The notes under the pieces were generated by a model, which saw only the letters and a list, made by a program, of their open reading frames with translations, did no database searches and was not told the DNA's origin. Shown here one piece after another: positions 14,313 to 22,248 of a stretch of 26,423 nt of DNA; within the stretch, counting starts at the first letter, position 1, and each line of letters opens with the position of its first letter. The stretch covers positions 1 through 26,423 of the forward strand of contig JANNRA010000139.1 in assembly GCA_031401035.1 (NCBI GenBank). Direction: 5' to 3'. Both the position numbers and the translations under genes were made by a program. The stretch is from JANNRA01 sp031401035 (GTDB lineage: Bacteria; Desulfobacterota; Binatia; HRBIN30; CADEER01).

Positions 14313-16415
14313 ATGGCACGAAAGGTGAGCGTCGGCGGCGGGATCACACTCCGGCGCGATGCCCAGCCGAGCCCGCCGTCCCCAGTCACGCCCGAGATTA
14401 TGTTGACGCAGGCGCCGGCGACGCTGTTTGCCGCCATCCTCGAGGCGGCGAATGAAGGCATCGCCATCTGCGACGCCGCCGGCACCTTCGTCTTCACCAA
14501 CGCCGCGGCACGCCGCTGGGCCGAGGAGGGACATCACGGCACCGAAAGCACCCTCGCCGACGGTAGCGCTGCCTGGGGCGACTGGTGCATGGACGAAGAC
14601 GTCGTCGCGGTCGAGGACTGGCCGATGGCGCGCGCCCTGCGCGGGGAGTTCGTGCAGGGGTGCGAGATGTACAAGCGCACCGCCGACGGCCAGCGCCACT
14701 ATCTGCTGATGGGCGCCTGGCCGGTGCGCGACGCCAGCGGTGTCATCATCGCCGCCGTCTGCACCACCATCGACATCAACGACCGCAAGCGGGCCGAGGA
14801 AGAGATCCGCCATCTCAACAGCGCCCTCGAGCAGCGCGTCGCCGAGCGCACCGCCGAACTCGAGCGCGCCAGCGACGCCGCCCGCGAAGCCACCGAGGCA
14901 CTGGCGCGCAACCGGCAACTGCTGATCGACATCACCGACCACACCGACACGGCGATCTTCCTCAAGGACCTCGAAGGACGCTACCTGCTCGTCAACCGCG
15001 AGTTCGCCTCCCTGTTCGACCTCGAGGCGGCGGCGGTCGTCGGCCGCACGGATTTCGACATCATGTCGCACGACATCGCATTGACGTTGCGCGCCAACGA
15101 CGCGCTCGCCCTCGCCGCCCCCGAACCGCTGCACATCGAGGAGCTCATTCCGACGAAGGGTGCGGTGCGGACCTACCTGTCGGTGAAGTTCCCGCTGCGC
15201 GACGGCGCCGGCCTTGTCTACGGCGTCGGCGGCATCGCCACCGACATCAGCGAACGCAAGCGCATCGAGTCGGCCCTGGAGGCGTCGCAGGCGACCCTGT
15301 CGGCGGTGATCGAGAGCAGCACCGATCCGATCTGGGCGGTCGATCGCGAGATGAACATGGTGGCGTTCAACGCCATCGCCGATCACCAGTTCCACAGGCT
15401 CTACCGTGCCGGCATGGCCGATGACGAGGCGAGCCGGGTGGTGCCGAACGACGTCTTGCAGCGCTGGCTCGGCTATCTGCAGCGCGCCCTCGGCGGCGAG
15501 CGCTTCGTGGTCGAGGAAACCATCGCGGACCTCGACGGCCCGCATCGCTACCTGGTCTCGCTCAACCCAACGATGGTCGAGGATCAGGTCACCGGCGCGG
15601 CCGTCTTCAGCAAGGACATCACCGCCCTGCGCCGCGCCGAAGAGCAGGCGCGCCAGCACCAGGCGGAACTGGCGCACGCATTACGACTGCACACCATGGG
15701 AGAGATGGCGGCCAGCCTGGCGCACGAGGTGAACCAGCCGCTCGGGGCCATCGCCAACTACGCGCAGGGCTGCCGCCGGCGCATCGAATCCGGCGATCTC
15801 GACGTGCAGGCGCTGTTGCCGACGATCGTGGCGATCGCGCGCGAAGCGCTGCGCGCCGGCGAGATCACGCGGCGGGTACGTGAAGTCCTGCGCAAGGAGG
15901 ATGCCCGGCGCCACGCGGTCGACGTCCAGGTGCTGGTCGCGACCGCCGTCGCCCTGGCGCAGGCGACGGCGACCCGACTCGGCGTGACGCTCCGCTGCGT
16001 GCCGGCGCCGCCGCTGCCGATTGTCCTCGCCGACTCGATCCAGATCGAGCAGGTGCTGCTGAATCTGTTGCTGAATGCCGCCGAGGCGAGCGTCGAAGGC
16101 GCCGGGCCGCCGCAGGTCGAGGTGCGCCTGAGCGCGGCCGGACCGGACCTGATCGAGGTGGCGGTCGCCGACAACGGCCGCGGCGTCGACGCGGCCCTCG
16201 GCGAGCGCATCTTCGAGCCGTTCCTGACCACCAAGCCGAGCGGTCTCGGCATGGGCCTGGCGATCAGCCGCTCGATCGTCGAGGCGCACGGTGGGCGGCT
16301 GTGGGTGGCGGCCAACTCGACCGGCGGGGCGGTATTCCGCTTCACGCTCCCGACCGCCGCAGGGGCGGAGGGTGCGGCGCCCGGCGGAGGCATGCCAGGG
16401 GGAGTCCCACCATGA
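14313..16415 (+). CDS. Soluble triple-PAS sensor histidine kinase
   Basis: A 700-residue cytosolic kinase with no membrane segment. PAS 1 spans about 35-155 (AANEGIAICDAAGTFVFTNA, ending DINDRKRAEEEI). A coiled coil at about 160-200 is followed by PAS 2 (205-315, ending TDISERKRIESAL) and PAS 3 (325-440, ending SKDITALRRAEEQ). The dimerisation/phosphoacceptor helix ASLAHEVNQPLGAIANYAQG carries His471, a FixL/DctB-like H-box. The ATP domain has the N-box around Asn588 (LLLNAAEAS), G1 VADNGRGVD, F-box IFEPFLTTK and G2 GLGMGLAISRS. An ATG at residue 30 (14400) is an alternative start; neither has a clear ribosome-binding site. It begins 50 bases after the propeller gene and may be read from the same transcript. 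It overlaps the PLP-enzyme gene by ATGA. No response regulator is adjacent. Confidence 0.9.
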   Translation: MARKVSVGGGITLRRDAQPSPPSPVTPEIMLTQAPATLFAAILEAANEGIAICDAAGTFVFTNAAARRWAEEGHHGTESTLADGSAAWGDWCMDEDVVAVEDWPMARALRGEFVQGCEMYKRTADGQRHYLLMGAWPVRDASGVIIAAVCTTIDINDRKRAEEEIRHLNSALEQRVAERTAELERASDAAREATEALARNRQLLIDITDHTDTAIFLKDLEGRYLLVNREFASLFDLEAAAVVGRTDFDIMSHDIALTLRANDALALAAPEPLHIEELIPTKGAVRTYLSVKFPLRDGAGLVYGVGGIATDISERKRIESALEASQATLSAVIESSTDPIWAVDREMNMVAFNAIADHQFHRLYRAGMADDEASRVVPNDVLQRWLGYLQRALGGERFVVEETIADLDGPHRYLVSLNPTMVEDQVTGAAVFSKDITALRRAEEQARQHQAELAHALRLHTMGEMAASLAHEVNQPLGAIANYAQGCRRRIESGDLDVQALLPTIVAIAREALRAGEITRRVREVLRKEDARRHAVDVQVLVATAVALAQATATRLGVTLRCVPAPPLPIVLADSIQIEQVLLNLLLNAAEASVEGAGPPQVEVRLSAAGPDLIEVAVADNGRGVDAALGERIFEPFLTTKPSGLGMGLAISRSIVEAHGGRLWVAANSTGGAVFRFTLPTAAGAEGAAPGGGMPGGVPP

Positions 16416-17404
16416 CCTCGATTCACGATCTCACAACGCCGGCGCTGCTCGTCGAGGTCGACGCCTTCACCCACAATCTCACGACCATGACGGCGGCGCA
16501 GCCCGGCGCGCGGCTGCGCCCACACGTCAAGGCGCACAAGAGCACCGCCCTGGCGCGACGTCAGGCGGCGGCGGGGCACCGCGGCTTCTGCTGCGCCACC
16601 GTGCGCGAGATGATCGGCATGGCCGCGGCGGGACTCGGCGACGACCTGCTGCTCGCCAACGAGACCCTGCAGCCGCAGCGCCTGGCCGGCCTGGCGGCGC
16701 GCGTCACCGTCGCCGTCGACTCCGACGCCACCGTCGACGCGGCGGCGGCGGCGGGCGGCGCCGTGCGCGAGGTGTTGATCGACGTCAACGTCGGCCTGCC
16801 GCGCTGCGGCTGCGCCCCGGGCGACGCTGGGCGGCTCGCCGACCGCGCCCGCGCCCGCGGGCTCGGTGTGCGCGGCGTCATGGGCTACGAGGGGCACGCG
16901 GTCGGCATGGACGACCGCGCCGTACGCCAGCAACTGTGCGCCGAGGCGATGGCGCTGCTGCTCGCCGCGCATCGCGACGTCGGCGGCGAGGTCGTCTCCG
17001 CCGGCGGCACCGGCACCTACGACATCAACGTCTGGGCGAATGAGATCCAGGCGGGATCCTACGCGCTGATGGATACCGCCTACGGCAAACTCGACCTGCC
17101 CTTCCGCCAGGCGCTGTGGGTGTGGTCGACGGTGCTCTCGGTGTCGCCGGCCTATGCGGTGGCGGACTGCGGACTGAAATCGTTCGGCATGGACCACGGC
17201 AACCCGACCGTGCAGGGCGGCAGCGTGTGGTTCTGCTCCGACGAGCACCTGACCTTCGCGCCCGAGCCGCCGCTGCGCGTCGGCGCGCGCGTCCGCATCG
17301 CGCCGGCGCATGTCGACCCGACGGTGGCCTACCACGAGCAGATGTATCTCGTGGACGGCGAGCGGGTCGTCGACACCTGGCCGGTCGACCTGCGCGGCTG
17401 GTAG
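16412..17404 (+). CDS. D-threonine / 3-hydroxy-D-aspartate aldolase-like PLP enzyme
   Basis: A 330-residue fold-type III (alanine racemase N-terminal barrel) enzyme that likely cleaves a D-beta-hydroxy amino acid into glycine and an aldehyde or acid. The N-terminal strand TPALLVEVDAFTHNL leads to RPHVKAHKS, where Lys40 should hold pyridoxal phosphate. VLIDVNVGLPRCG and SAGGTGTYD are the substrate and phosphate-binding segments. Near the C-terminus PAHVDPTVAYHEQMYLVDG has His300-x-Asp302, fitting the divalent-metal site of D-threonine and 3-hydroxy-D-aspartate aldolases rather than the His-x-Cys of eukaryotic D-serine dehydratase. ATG 16412 overlaps the kinase stop (ATGA) and follows a GGGGGAG ribosome-binding site, so the two are translationally coupled, an unusual pairing. 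The exact substrate is not predictable. Confidence 0.85.
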   Translation: MTSIHDLTTPALLVEVDAFTHNLTTMTAAQPGARLRPHVKAHKSTALARRQAAAGHRGFCCATVREMIGMAAAGLGDDLLLANETLQPQRLAGLAARVTVAVDSDATVDAAAAAGGAVREVLIDVNVGLPRCGCAPGDAGRLADRARARGLGVRGVMGYEGHAVGMDDRAVRQQLCAEAMALLLAAHRDVGGEVVSAGGTGTYDINVWANEIQAGSYALMDTAYGKLDLPFRQALWVWSTVLSVSPAYAVADCGLKSFGMDHGNPTVQGGSVWFCSDEHLTFAPEPPLRVGARVRIAPAHVDPTVAYHEQMYLVDGERVVDTWPVDLRGW

Positions 17405-17414
17405 GCGCCCTCGG

Positions 17415-17837
17415 TCAACCCGTCGGCCGCTTGGCCGCGACCTTCGCCTCGAAGCGCGCCACATCGATCACCACCCGTTCGTGGCGGCCGCGGCAGATCT
17501 CATCGACGCCGTCGTGCGCTGCAACCTCGAACGTCAGCCGGCGCCCATCGACGACCGTCAGCCGCCCACGCACGGTCACCGTCAGCCCCGGCGGCGTCGC
17601 GGCGCTGTGGCTGAGGTCGATATGCGTGCCGAGCGACTGCTCCGCCGGCCAGTCGAGGTGCGGGTTGATGGCGTCGATGCAGGCCCACTCCACCAGGCCG
17701 ACCATGAAGCCGGTCGCGAACACCGCCGGCATGGCGCGGTACCAGTGCGACTCCGGGTAGAGGTGCGGCACCGTCTTGGTCTCTGGCACCACGAACGCAA
17801 ACGCGAAATCCAGCCCTGGCTGCAGCGTTGTCTTCAT
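17415..17837 (-). CDS. FlK-like hot-dog acyl-CoA thioesterase
   Basis: A 140-residue single hot-dog protein of the fluoroacetyl-CoA thioesterase-like family, hydrolysing or binding an acyl-CoA thioester. The family signature GLVEWACIDAI (Glu50) and SLGTHIDLSHSAATPPGLTV are present. Thr42, Glu50 and His77 line up with the Thr-Glu-His catalytic set described for FlK. It ends with the usual GRHERVVIDVARFEAKV. The native substrate is more likely a small cellular acyl-CoA than fluoroacetyl-CoA. It converges on the aldolase-like gene with only 10 bases between stops and diverges from the CaiB/AMACR gene. The shared 120-base gap suggests that these two acyl-CoA genes may be co-regulated. Confidence 0.8.
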   Translation of the reverse strand: MKTTLQPGLDFAFAFVVPETKTVPHLYPESHWYRAMPAVFATGFMVGLVEWACIDAINPHLDWPAEQSLGTHIDLSHSAATPPGLTVTVRGRLTVVDGRRLTFEVAAHDGVDEICRGRHERVVIDVARFEAKVAAKRPTG

Positions 17838-17957
17838 GGCGAGCCGATAGCGGATGCGGCCGCTGAAATCACCGTTGGAGGGCGCCGACGCGACGGGCTT
17901 GAGTTTGGCGGATCGCCTCCGTAACTGAAGCGGTCACGTGGGGAGAGGAGCACACGC

Positions 17958-19079
17958 ATGAGCGCACTGCAGGGGATTCGTATCGTCGAGATGGCCGGGC
18001 TGGCGCCGGCGCCGTTCTGCGGCATGATCCTGGCCGACTTCGGCGCCGATGTCGTACGCGTCGACCGCGTCGGCGCCGGATCCATGGATCAGCTGGCGCG
18101 CGGCAAGCGCTCGCTGGCGGTCAATCTCAAAAGCCCCGACGGCGTCGAGACCGTCCTGCGACTGATCGAGAAGGCCGACGTGCTGCTCGAGCCCTACCGG
18201 CCCGGTGTGATGGAGCGCCTCGGTCTCGGCCCCGCTGTGGCGGCGGCGCGCAACCCGCGCCTGGTTTACGCCCGCCTCACCGGCTTCGGCCAGGACGGCC
18301 CCTACGCCAACATGGCCGGGCACGACATCAACTACATCGCCATCTCGGGGGCGCTGTCGCTGCTCGGTCGCAAGGGCGAAAAGCCGCTGCCGCCGGTCAA
18401 CCTGCTCGGCGACTTCGCCGGCGGGGGCATGCTGTGCGCACTCGGCATCTGCCTTGCCCTGCTCGAGCGCGCTCACTCGGCCAAGGGCCAGATCGTCGAC
18501 GCGGCGATGGTCGACGGGGCCGCCTACCTGAGCACCTTCGTCTACAAGTTCCGCAACTCCGGCATGTGGCGCGACGAGCGCGGCACCAACATGCTCGACA
18601 CCGGCGCGCCCTTCTACGACACCTACCGCACCCGCGACGGCCTGTTCGTCTCCGTCGGTGCCATCGAGCCGCAGTTCTACGCCGCCCTGCTGCACGGCCT
18701 CGGGCTCGACGCGACAGCGATGCCGCAACAGATGGACCAGTCGACGTGGAGCGAGACGGCGCGGCGCTTCACCGAGGTCTTCGCCAGCAAGACGCGCGAC
18801 GAGTGGAGCGCCGTGTTCGACGGCACCGACGCCTGCGTCGCCCCCATCCTCGGCCTCGCCGAGGCGGCCGACCACCCGCACAACAAGGCGCGCCGCCTGC
18901 TCATCCCCGACCAGCAGGGCAAGCTCGAGCCGGCGCCGGCGCCGCGCCTGTCGCGCACCCCCGGCGACGGCTCGCGCCCGCTCCCCGACGTTGGCGCCGA
19001 CACGCGGGCCATCCTCGGCGAGTACGGATTCGACGCCGCCGAGATCGGCCGCCTGATCGACGCCGGCGCCGTCGCCTGA
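17958..19079 (+). CDS. CaiB/BaiF family, alpha-methylacyl-CoA racemase-like
   Basis: A 373-residue class III CoA-transferase-family protein. It most resembles alpha-methylacyl-CoA racemase, which interconverts the 2R and 2S forms of branched acyl-CoA esters for beta-oxidation of methyl-branched or steroid side chains. The N-terminus ALQGIRIVEMAGLAPAPFCG, GADVVRVDRVGAG, RLVYARLTGFGQDGPYANMA and AGHDINYIAISGAL are typical. His122, Asp152 (NLLGDFAGGGM) and Glu237 (VGAIEPQFY) match the His/Asp/Glu proton-shuttle residues of the Mycobacterium racemase, whereas true CoA-transferases use one catalytic Asp. The start codon has a good ribosome-binding site (GAGAGGAG, 17943-17950). It stands alone on the plus strand, divergent from the thioesterase. 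Confidence 0.92.
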   Translation: MSALQGIRIVEMAGLAPAPFCGMILADFGADVVRVDRVGAGSMDQLARGKRSLAVNLKSPDGVETVLRLIEKADVLLEPYRPGVMERLGLGPAVAAARNPRLVYARLTGFGQDGPYANMAGHDINYIAISGALSLLGRKGEKPLPPVNLLGDFAGGGMLCALGICLALLERAHSAKGQIVDAAMVDGAAYLSTFVYKFRNSGMWRDERGTNMLDTGAPFYDTYRTRDGLFVSVGAIEPQFYAALLHGLGLDATAMPQQMDQSTWSETARRFTEVFASKTRDEWSAVFDGTDACVAPILGLAEAADHPHNKARRLLIPDQQGKLEPAPAPRLSRTPGDGSRPLPDVGADTRAILGEYGFDAAEIGRLIDAGAVA

Positions 19080-19113
19080 TTCGGCGGGCCGCGCCTGCGT
19101 CCAACTCCTCGGC

Positions 19114-19145
19114 GTGGCGGGCGGCGGTATAGCCGCGCCCGCCAC
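19114..19145. terminator. Long hairpin after the racemase gene
   Basis: GTGGCGGGC-GGCGGTATAGCCG-CGCCCGCCAC is an imperfect palindrome of 32 bases centred on TATA, in the gap before the Ycf46-like gene. There is no T-tract. It is probably an mRNA 3'-end hairpin or a weak terminator. Confidence 0.4.
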
Positions 19146-19204
19146 TGGCGGCGCCGCATCGTGGGTTGTTCGGCACGAGCGCGATCAGTACACTTCGGTG
19201 TTGC

Positions 19205-20731
19205 ATGAGCGATACCGCCCTCCCCACCTCGCGCGCGCTCGGACAGCTCAAGGAGCTGCTCGACGCCGGCCGCCCGCTGATCTACATCCGCACCGCCGAG
19301 GAGGGCCGCGTCGAATTGCTCGTCGCCGAGGCCGCCGCGCGCCTCTTCCGCCAGCCGCTGCCGGTGTACGTCTGGTCGGCCACCGAGGGCATGCGCGGAG
19401 CGGACGGCAGCGTCGTCGCCGGCACCCTCGGGGCGCGCGCCGCGCTCGACCACATCGTCGCGTCGGCGCACCCCGGGCTGTTCGTCCTGCGCGACTTCCA
19501 CGACCCGATGCAGGCCTCGGCCGACGTGCGGCGGCGCCTGCGCGACCTGTATACCGCGTGCTTCGACAAGCAGAAGTTCGTCATCATCGCCTCGCCGGTG
19601 GCCTTCGTCCCGGACGAGCTCAGCCGCGACCTGGCGCTCGTCGACCTGCCGCTGCCCGATCTGACCGAACTGCGCGCCTTCCTCGTCAGCGAGGGGGAAG
19701 CGCTGGCGGCGCAGGGCATCACCGTCGACTCCGACCCCGGCACCATCGCGCAGCTCTCGGCGGCGCTGCAGGGGCTGACCTTCAACGAGGCGCGCCACGC
19801 CCTGCGCCGCGCCCTCGCGGCGGCGCCGCGCCTGGACGCCACGGCGACGCGGTATCTGCTCGAGGAGAAGCACCTGCTGGTGAAGAAGAAGACCGGCGTC
19901 ATCGAGTACATCGCCGACCCGGGCGGCATCGAGAACGTCGGCGGCGCGCCGATCCTAAAGAAGTGGCTGAACGAACGCCGCCGCCTCTTCGAGATGCGCG
20001 ACGAGCTGAGCCGCGACATCGTCCCCAAGGGCGTCCTGATGATGGGCATCTCGGGCTGCGGCAAGAGCCTGGCGGTCAAGGCGATCGCGCAGTGCTTCAG
20101 CCTGCCGCTCTATCGCATCGACATGATCGAGGTCTTCTCCGGCCGCCACGGCAACCCGGAGGGCGTCTTCGTCGGCGCCTGCCGCACCATGGAGGAGCTG
20201 GCGCCGGCGGTGCTGTGGTTCGACGAGATCGAGATGGGCGTCAGCGCCCAGAACACCGACAGCGCCGGCAGCCAGGGCCGTATCTTCGCCTTCTTCCTCA
20301 CCTGGATGCAGGAGAAGACGCGCGGCCTGTTCGTCGCCGCCACCGCCAACCGGATCGACCTGCTGCCGGCGGAAATGATCCGCAAGGGTCGTTTCGACGA
20401 GGTCTTCTTCGTCGACCTGCCGAACGACGACGAGCGCCTCGACATCTGCCGCATCCACCTCGAGAAGCGCGGCCTCGACCCCGGCGCGATGGGCGTCGAA
20501 CGGCTCAAGCAGTTCACCAAGGGGTGGACTGGGGCCGAGCTCGAGCAGCTGGTCGTCTCCGCCCTGACCACCGCCCGACTCGAGAACCGCGACCTGACCA
20601 GCGACGACCTGCTCAATCAGACGGCCAAGATCGTGCCGCTGTCGAAGACGATGAAGGAACAGGTCGAGCACATCCGCTCGTGGGCTCTCGACCGCGCCGT
20701 CCGCACCGCCCCGCGCACGCAGGGCCAGTAG
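19205..20731 (+). CDS. Ycf46-like AAA+ ATPase
   Basis: A 508-residue AAA+ protein of the Ycf46 group, named for a chloroplast/cyanobacterial gene linked to inorganic-carbon responses; its biochemical role is not settled. The N-terminal half (1-260) is the family-specific segment that starts QLKELLDAGRPLIYIRTAEE and contains GLFVLRDFHDPM, FVIIASPVAFVPDEL and LTFNEARHALRRAL. The ATPase core has Walker A MGISGCGKSLA near 282, Walker B AVLWFDEIE, sensor 1 VAATANRID and arginine finger RKGRFDEVFFVDLP. A C-terminal helical lid follows (FTKGWTGAELEQLVVSAL). Length and order match the family. It converges on the response-regulator gene with a 12-base gap. The leading strand upstream (19080-19204) holds only a hairpin. 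Confidence 0.9.
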   Translation: MSDTALPTSRALGQLKELLDAGRPLIYIRTAEEGRVELLVAEAAARLFRQPLPVYVWSATEGMRGADGSVVAGTLGARAALDHIVASAHPGLFVLRDFHDPMQASADVRRRLRDLYTACFDKQKFVIIASPVAFVPDELSRDLALVDLPLPDLTELRAFLVSEGEALAAQGITVDSDPGTIAQLSAALQGLTFNEARHALRRALAAAPRLDATATRYLLEEKHLLVKKKTGVIEYIADPGGIENVGGAPILKKWLNERRRLFEMRDELSRDIVPKGVLMMGISGCGKSLAVKAIAQCFSLPLYRIDMIEVFSGRHGNPEGVFVGACRTMEELAPAVLWFDEIEMGVSAQNTDSAGSQGRIFAFFLTWMQEKTRGLFVAATANRIDLLPAEMIRKGRFDEVFFVDLPNDDERLDICRIHLEKRGLDPGAMGVERLKQFTKGWTGAELEQLVVSALTTARLENRDLTSDDLLNQTAKIVPLSKTMKEQVEHIRSWALDRAVRTAPRTQGQ

Positions 20732-20743
20732 GCGCCTCGGCAG

Positions 20744-21142
20744 TCAGGCACGCGCCAGCGTCGTGGCGCGGCGGAACTCGTCGAAGAACGCGCGCACCGT
20801 GCCGGGAAAGGTGCGCTCCAGCGCCGAGGATTTGCCGACGTAGCGCGCGGCGCCGAGCGCCAGCGCCCGTTGGCGGTTCTCGGCGTCGTCGTACTGGGTG
20901 ATGACGATCACCGGCGGCGCGGCGGTGGGCTGGTCCTGCAGCTCGGCCAGGACGGCGAAGCCGTCGAGCTCCGGCATGACCAGGTCCAACAGCACCAGGT
21001 CCCACGACCCGCCCCGCAGTGCCTCGAGCCCGGCCCGTCCGTCGGCCGCATCCCGCACCTCGAACCCCGCCAGGCCCAGGCGCAGCGCCAGAATACGCCG
21101 CACGTCCTCGTTGTCATCGACGATCAGCACCCGCTCACTCAT
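20744..21142 (-). CDS. Single-domain response regulator (CheY-like receiver)
   Basis: A 132-residue stand-alone receiver without an output domain. It has the acid pair Asp9-Asp10 (VLIVDDNEDV), the phosphoacceptor Asp53 (LVLLDLVMPELDG), the switch Thr82 (VIVITQYDD) and Lys104 (YVGKSSA). The residue after Lys is Ser rather than the usual Pro. ATG 21142 is preceded by a good ribosome-binding site (GGAGG on the minus strand near 21146-21150). A longer reading frame upstream has no family features. Such proteins relay phosphate in phosphorelays or act on targets directly. It could partner the orphan PAS kinase at 14313-16415, but they are 4 kb apart on opposite strands, so this is speculative. Confidence 0.9.
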   Translation of the reverse strand: MSERVLIVDDNEDVRRILALRLGLAGFEVRDAADGRAGLEALRGGSWDLVLLDLVMPELDGFAVLAELQDQPTAAPPVIVITQYDDAENRQRALALGAARYVGKSSALERTFPGTVRAFFDEFRRATTLARA

Positions 21143-21347
21143 ACCGCCTCCGCGCACTCCATCCGCAGCGCCCCCATCCGGACCACCGATTGCACGGCTG
21201 CAGCGCTGAGCAAGGTCGATGCCCGACGCGGCAGGAATGCTGCGCCGGCCCGCGGCCCCGACGGTGCACAATCCTGAGCGGTTGCTTGAGGCCGGCAGAC
21301 GCCTCCGATAAGGGTTGGCGTTCATTCTCGTAAGGAGGGCAGACACC

Positions 21348-21962
21348 ATGAGCACACCGAAGTCGCGCAACATCACCTGGCACGCCGGCATGGTCACCAA
21401 GAACGACCGCGAAACCATCTCGGCCCACAAGGGCTGTACCATCTGGCTGACCGGGCTCTCCGGCTCCGGCAAGTCGACGCTGGCCGTGGCCCTCGAGAAG
21501 AAGCTGTGGGAGCGCGGCGTCCGCTCCTACGTCCTCGACGGGGACAACGTCCGGCACGGGCTCAACAAGGACCTCGGCTTCTCCCCCAAGGACCGCACCG
21601 AGAACATCCGCCGCATCGGCGAGGTCGCCAAGCTGTTCACCGACGCGGCCGTGATCAACGTCACCGCGTTCATCTCCCCGTACCGCGACGATCGCGACTC
21701 GGTGCGCGCGCTGATGGCCGAAGGCGACTTCCTCGAGGTCTACATCGAGTGCCCGGTCGAGGTCTGCGAGCGCCGCGACGTGAAGGGCCTCTACAAAAAG
21801 GCCCGCGCCGGTGAGATCCCAGAATTTACCGGGATTTCGGCTCCTTACGAGCAACCTCTCAACCCAGAGCTGACCGTTCGCACCGACCGTGACTCGGAGG
21901 ACGAGTGCCTCAACCAGCTCGTCCAGCACCTCGAGAAGCGCGGCTACATCCCGCGACTGTGA
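21348..21962 (+). CDS. cysC: Adenylyl-sulfate (APS) kinase
   Basis: A 204-residue kinase that phosphorylates adenosine 5'-phosphosulfate to PAPS for sulfate assimilation or sulfotransfer. It opens with the NITWHAG signature of APS kinases, then Walker A GLSGSGKST at 36-44. DGDNVRHGLNKDLGFSPKDR and ENIRRIGEVAKLF bind APS. AFISPYRDDRDSVR and KGLYKKARAGEIPEFTGIS complete the family pattern. The start has a near-perfect ribosome-binding site (AAGGAGGG, 21332-21339). No sulfurylase (CysN/D) is adjacent. About 80 bases near 21815-21895 (GEIPEFTGISAPYEQPLNPE region) use AT-ending codons unlike the rest of the gene, possibly a sign of recombination. Confidence 0.95.
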   Translation: MSTPKSRNITWHAGMVTKNDRETISAHKGCTIWLTGLSGSGKSTLAVALEKKLWERGVRSYVLDGDNVRHGLNKDLGFSPKDRTENIRRIGEVAKLFTDAAVINVTAFISPYRDDRDSVRALMAEGDFLEVYIECPVEVCERRDVKGLYKKARAGEIPEFTGISAPYEQPLNPELTVRTDRDSEDECLNQLVQHLEKRGYIPRL

Positions 21963-22248
21963 CCGACCTGCAACGGGTGTCGCAGGAGTGCTAGCGGACC
22001 GACCCCCGGGCGGCTGTGGATAATGCCACATCGCGTGCCGGGGGAAGTTGGCCCGTCCGTTGCTCTCGCCAGAGGATATGCCAGCGAAGGAAATGAGCCT
22101 TCGTTGTCCTCCAGTGGAATGGGTGGGAAGGTAACTTCCGGGAGCGCCGACTCCCCCCTGCGCACCCCTCGCCCCCCCGAGCGCCCATTCCATTCCCCCT
22201 CTCCTCGTTGGAGGGGGTGGTTGGCGGCGGTGCGGGCCGCGGCAAGAG
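21963..22248. other. Convergent intergenic region with nested hairpins
   Basis: This 286-base gap between two converging genes has no convincing ORF. It holds several stem-loops: CGAAGG/CCTTCG (22085-22103), GGAAG-GTAA-CTTCC with a GNRA-type loop (22126-22139) and GGGAG/CTCCC (22140-22155). The last two are enclosed by TGGAATGGG/CCCATTCCA (22115-22123 with 22184-22192). CCCCCTC/GAGGGGG follows (22195-22217). A perfect DnaA-box consensus (TGTGGATAA, 22015-22023) is also present. It may be a structured RNA, a repeat element or a terminator region; I cannot decide. Confidence 0.5.

Noticed and set aside
17875..17896. TTGGAGGGCGCCGACGCGACGG resembles one arm of the palindromic repeat
   Set aside because: Only about one arm is present, with several mismatches and no matching second arm nearby; it could be chance in GC-rich DNA or a decayed remnant.
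22015..22023. Perfect DnaA-box consensus (TTATCCACA on the minus strand)
   Set aside because: A single box with no cluster, no AT-rich unwinding region and no dnaA/dnaN/gid-type genes; not evidence of an origin.
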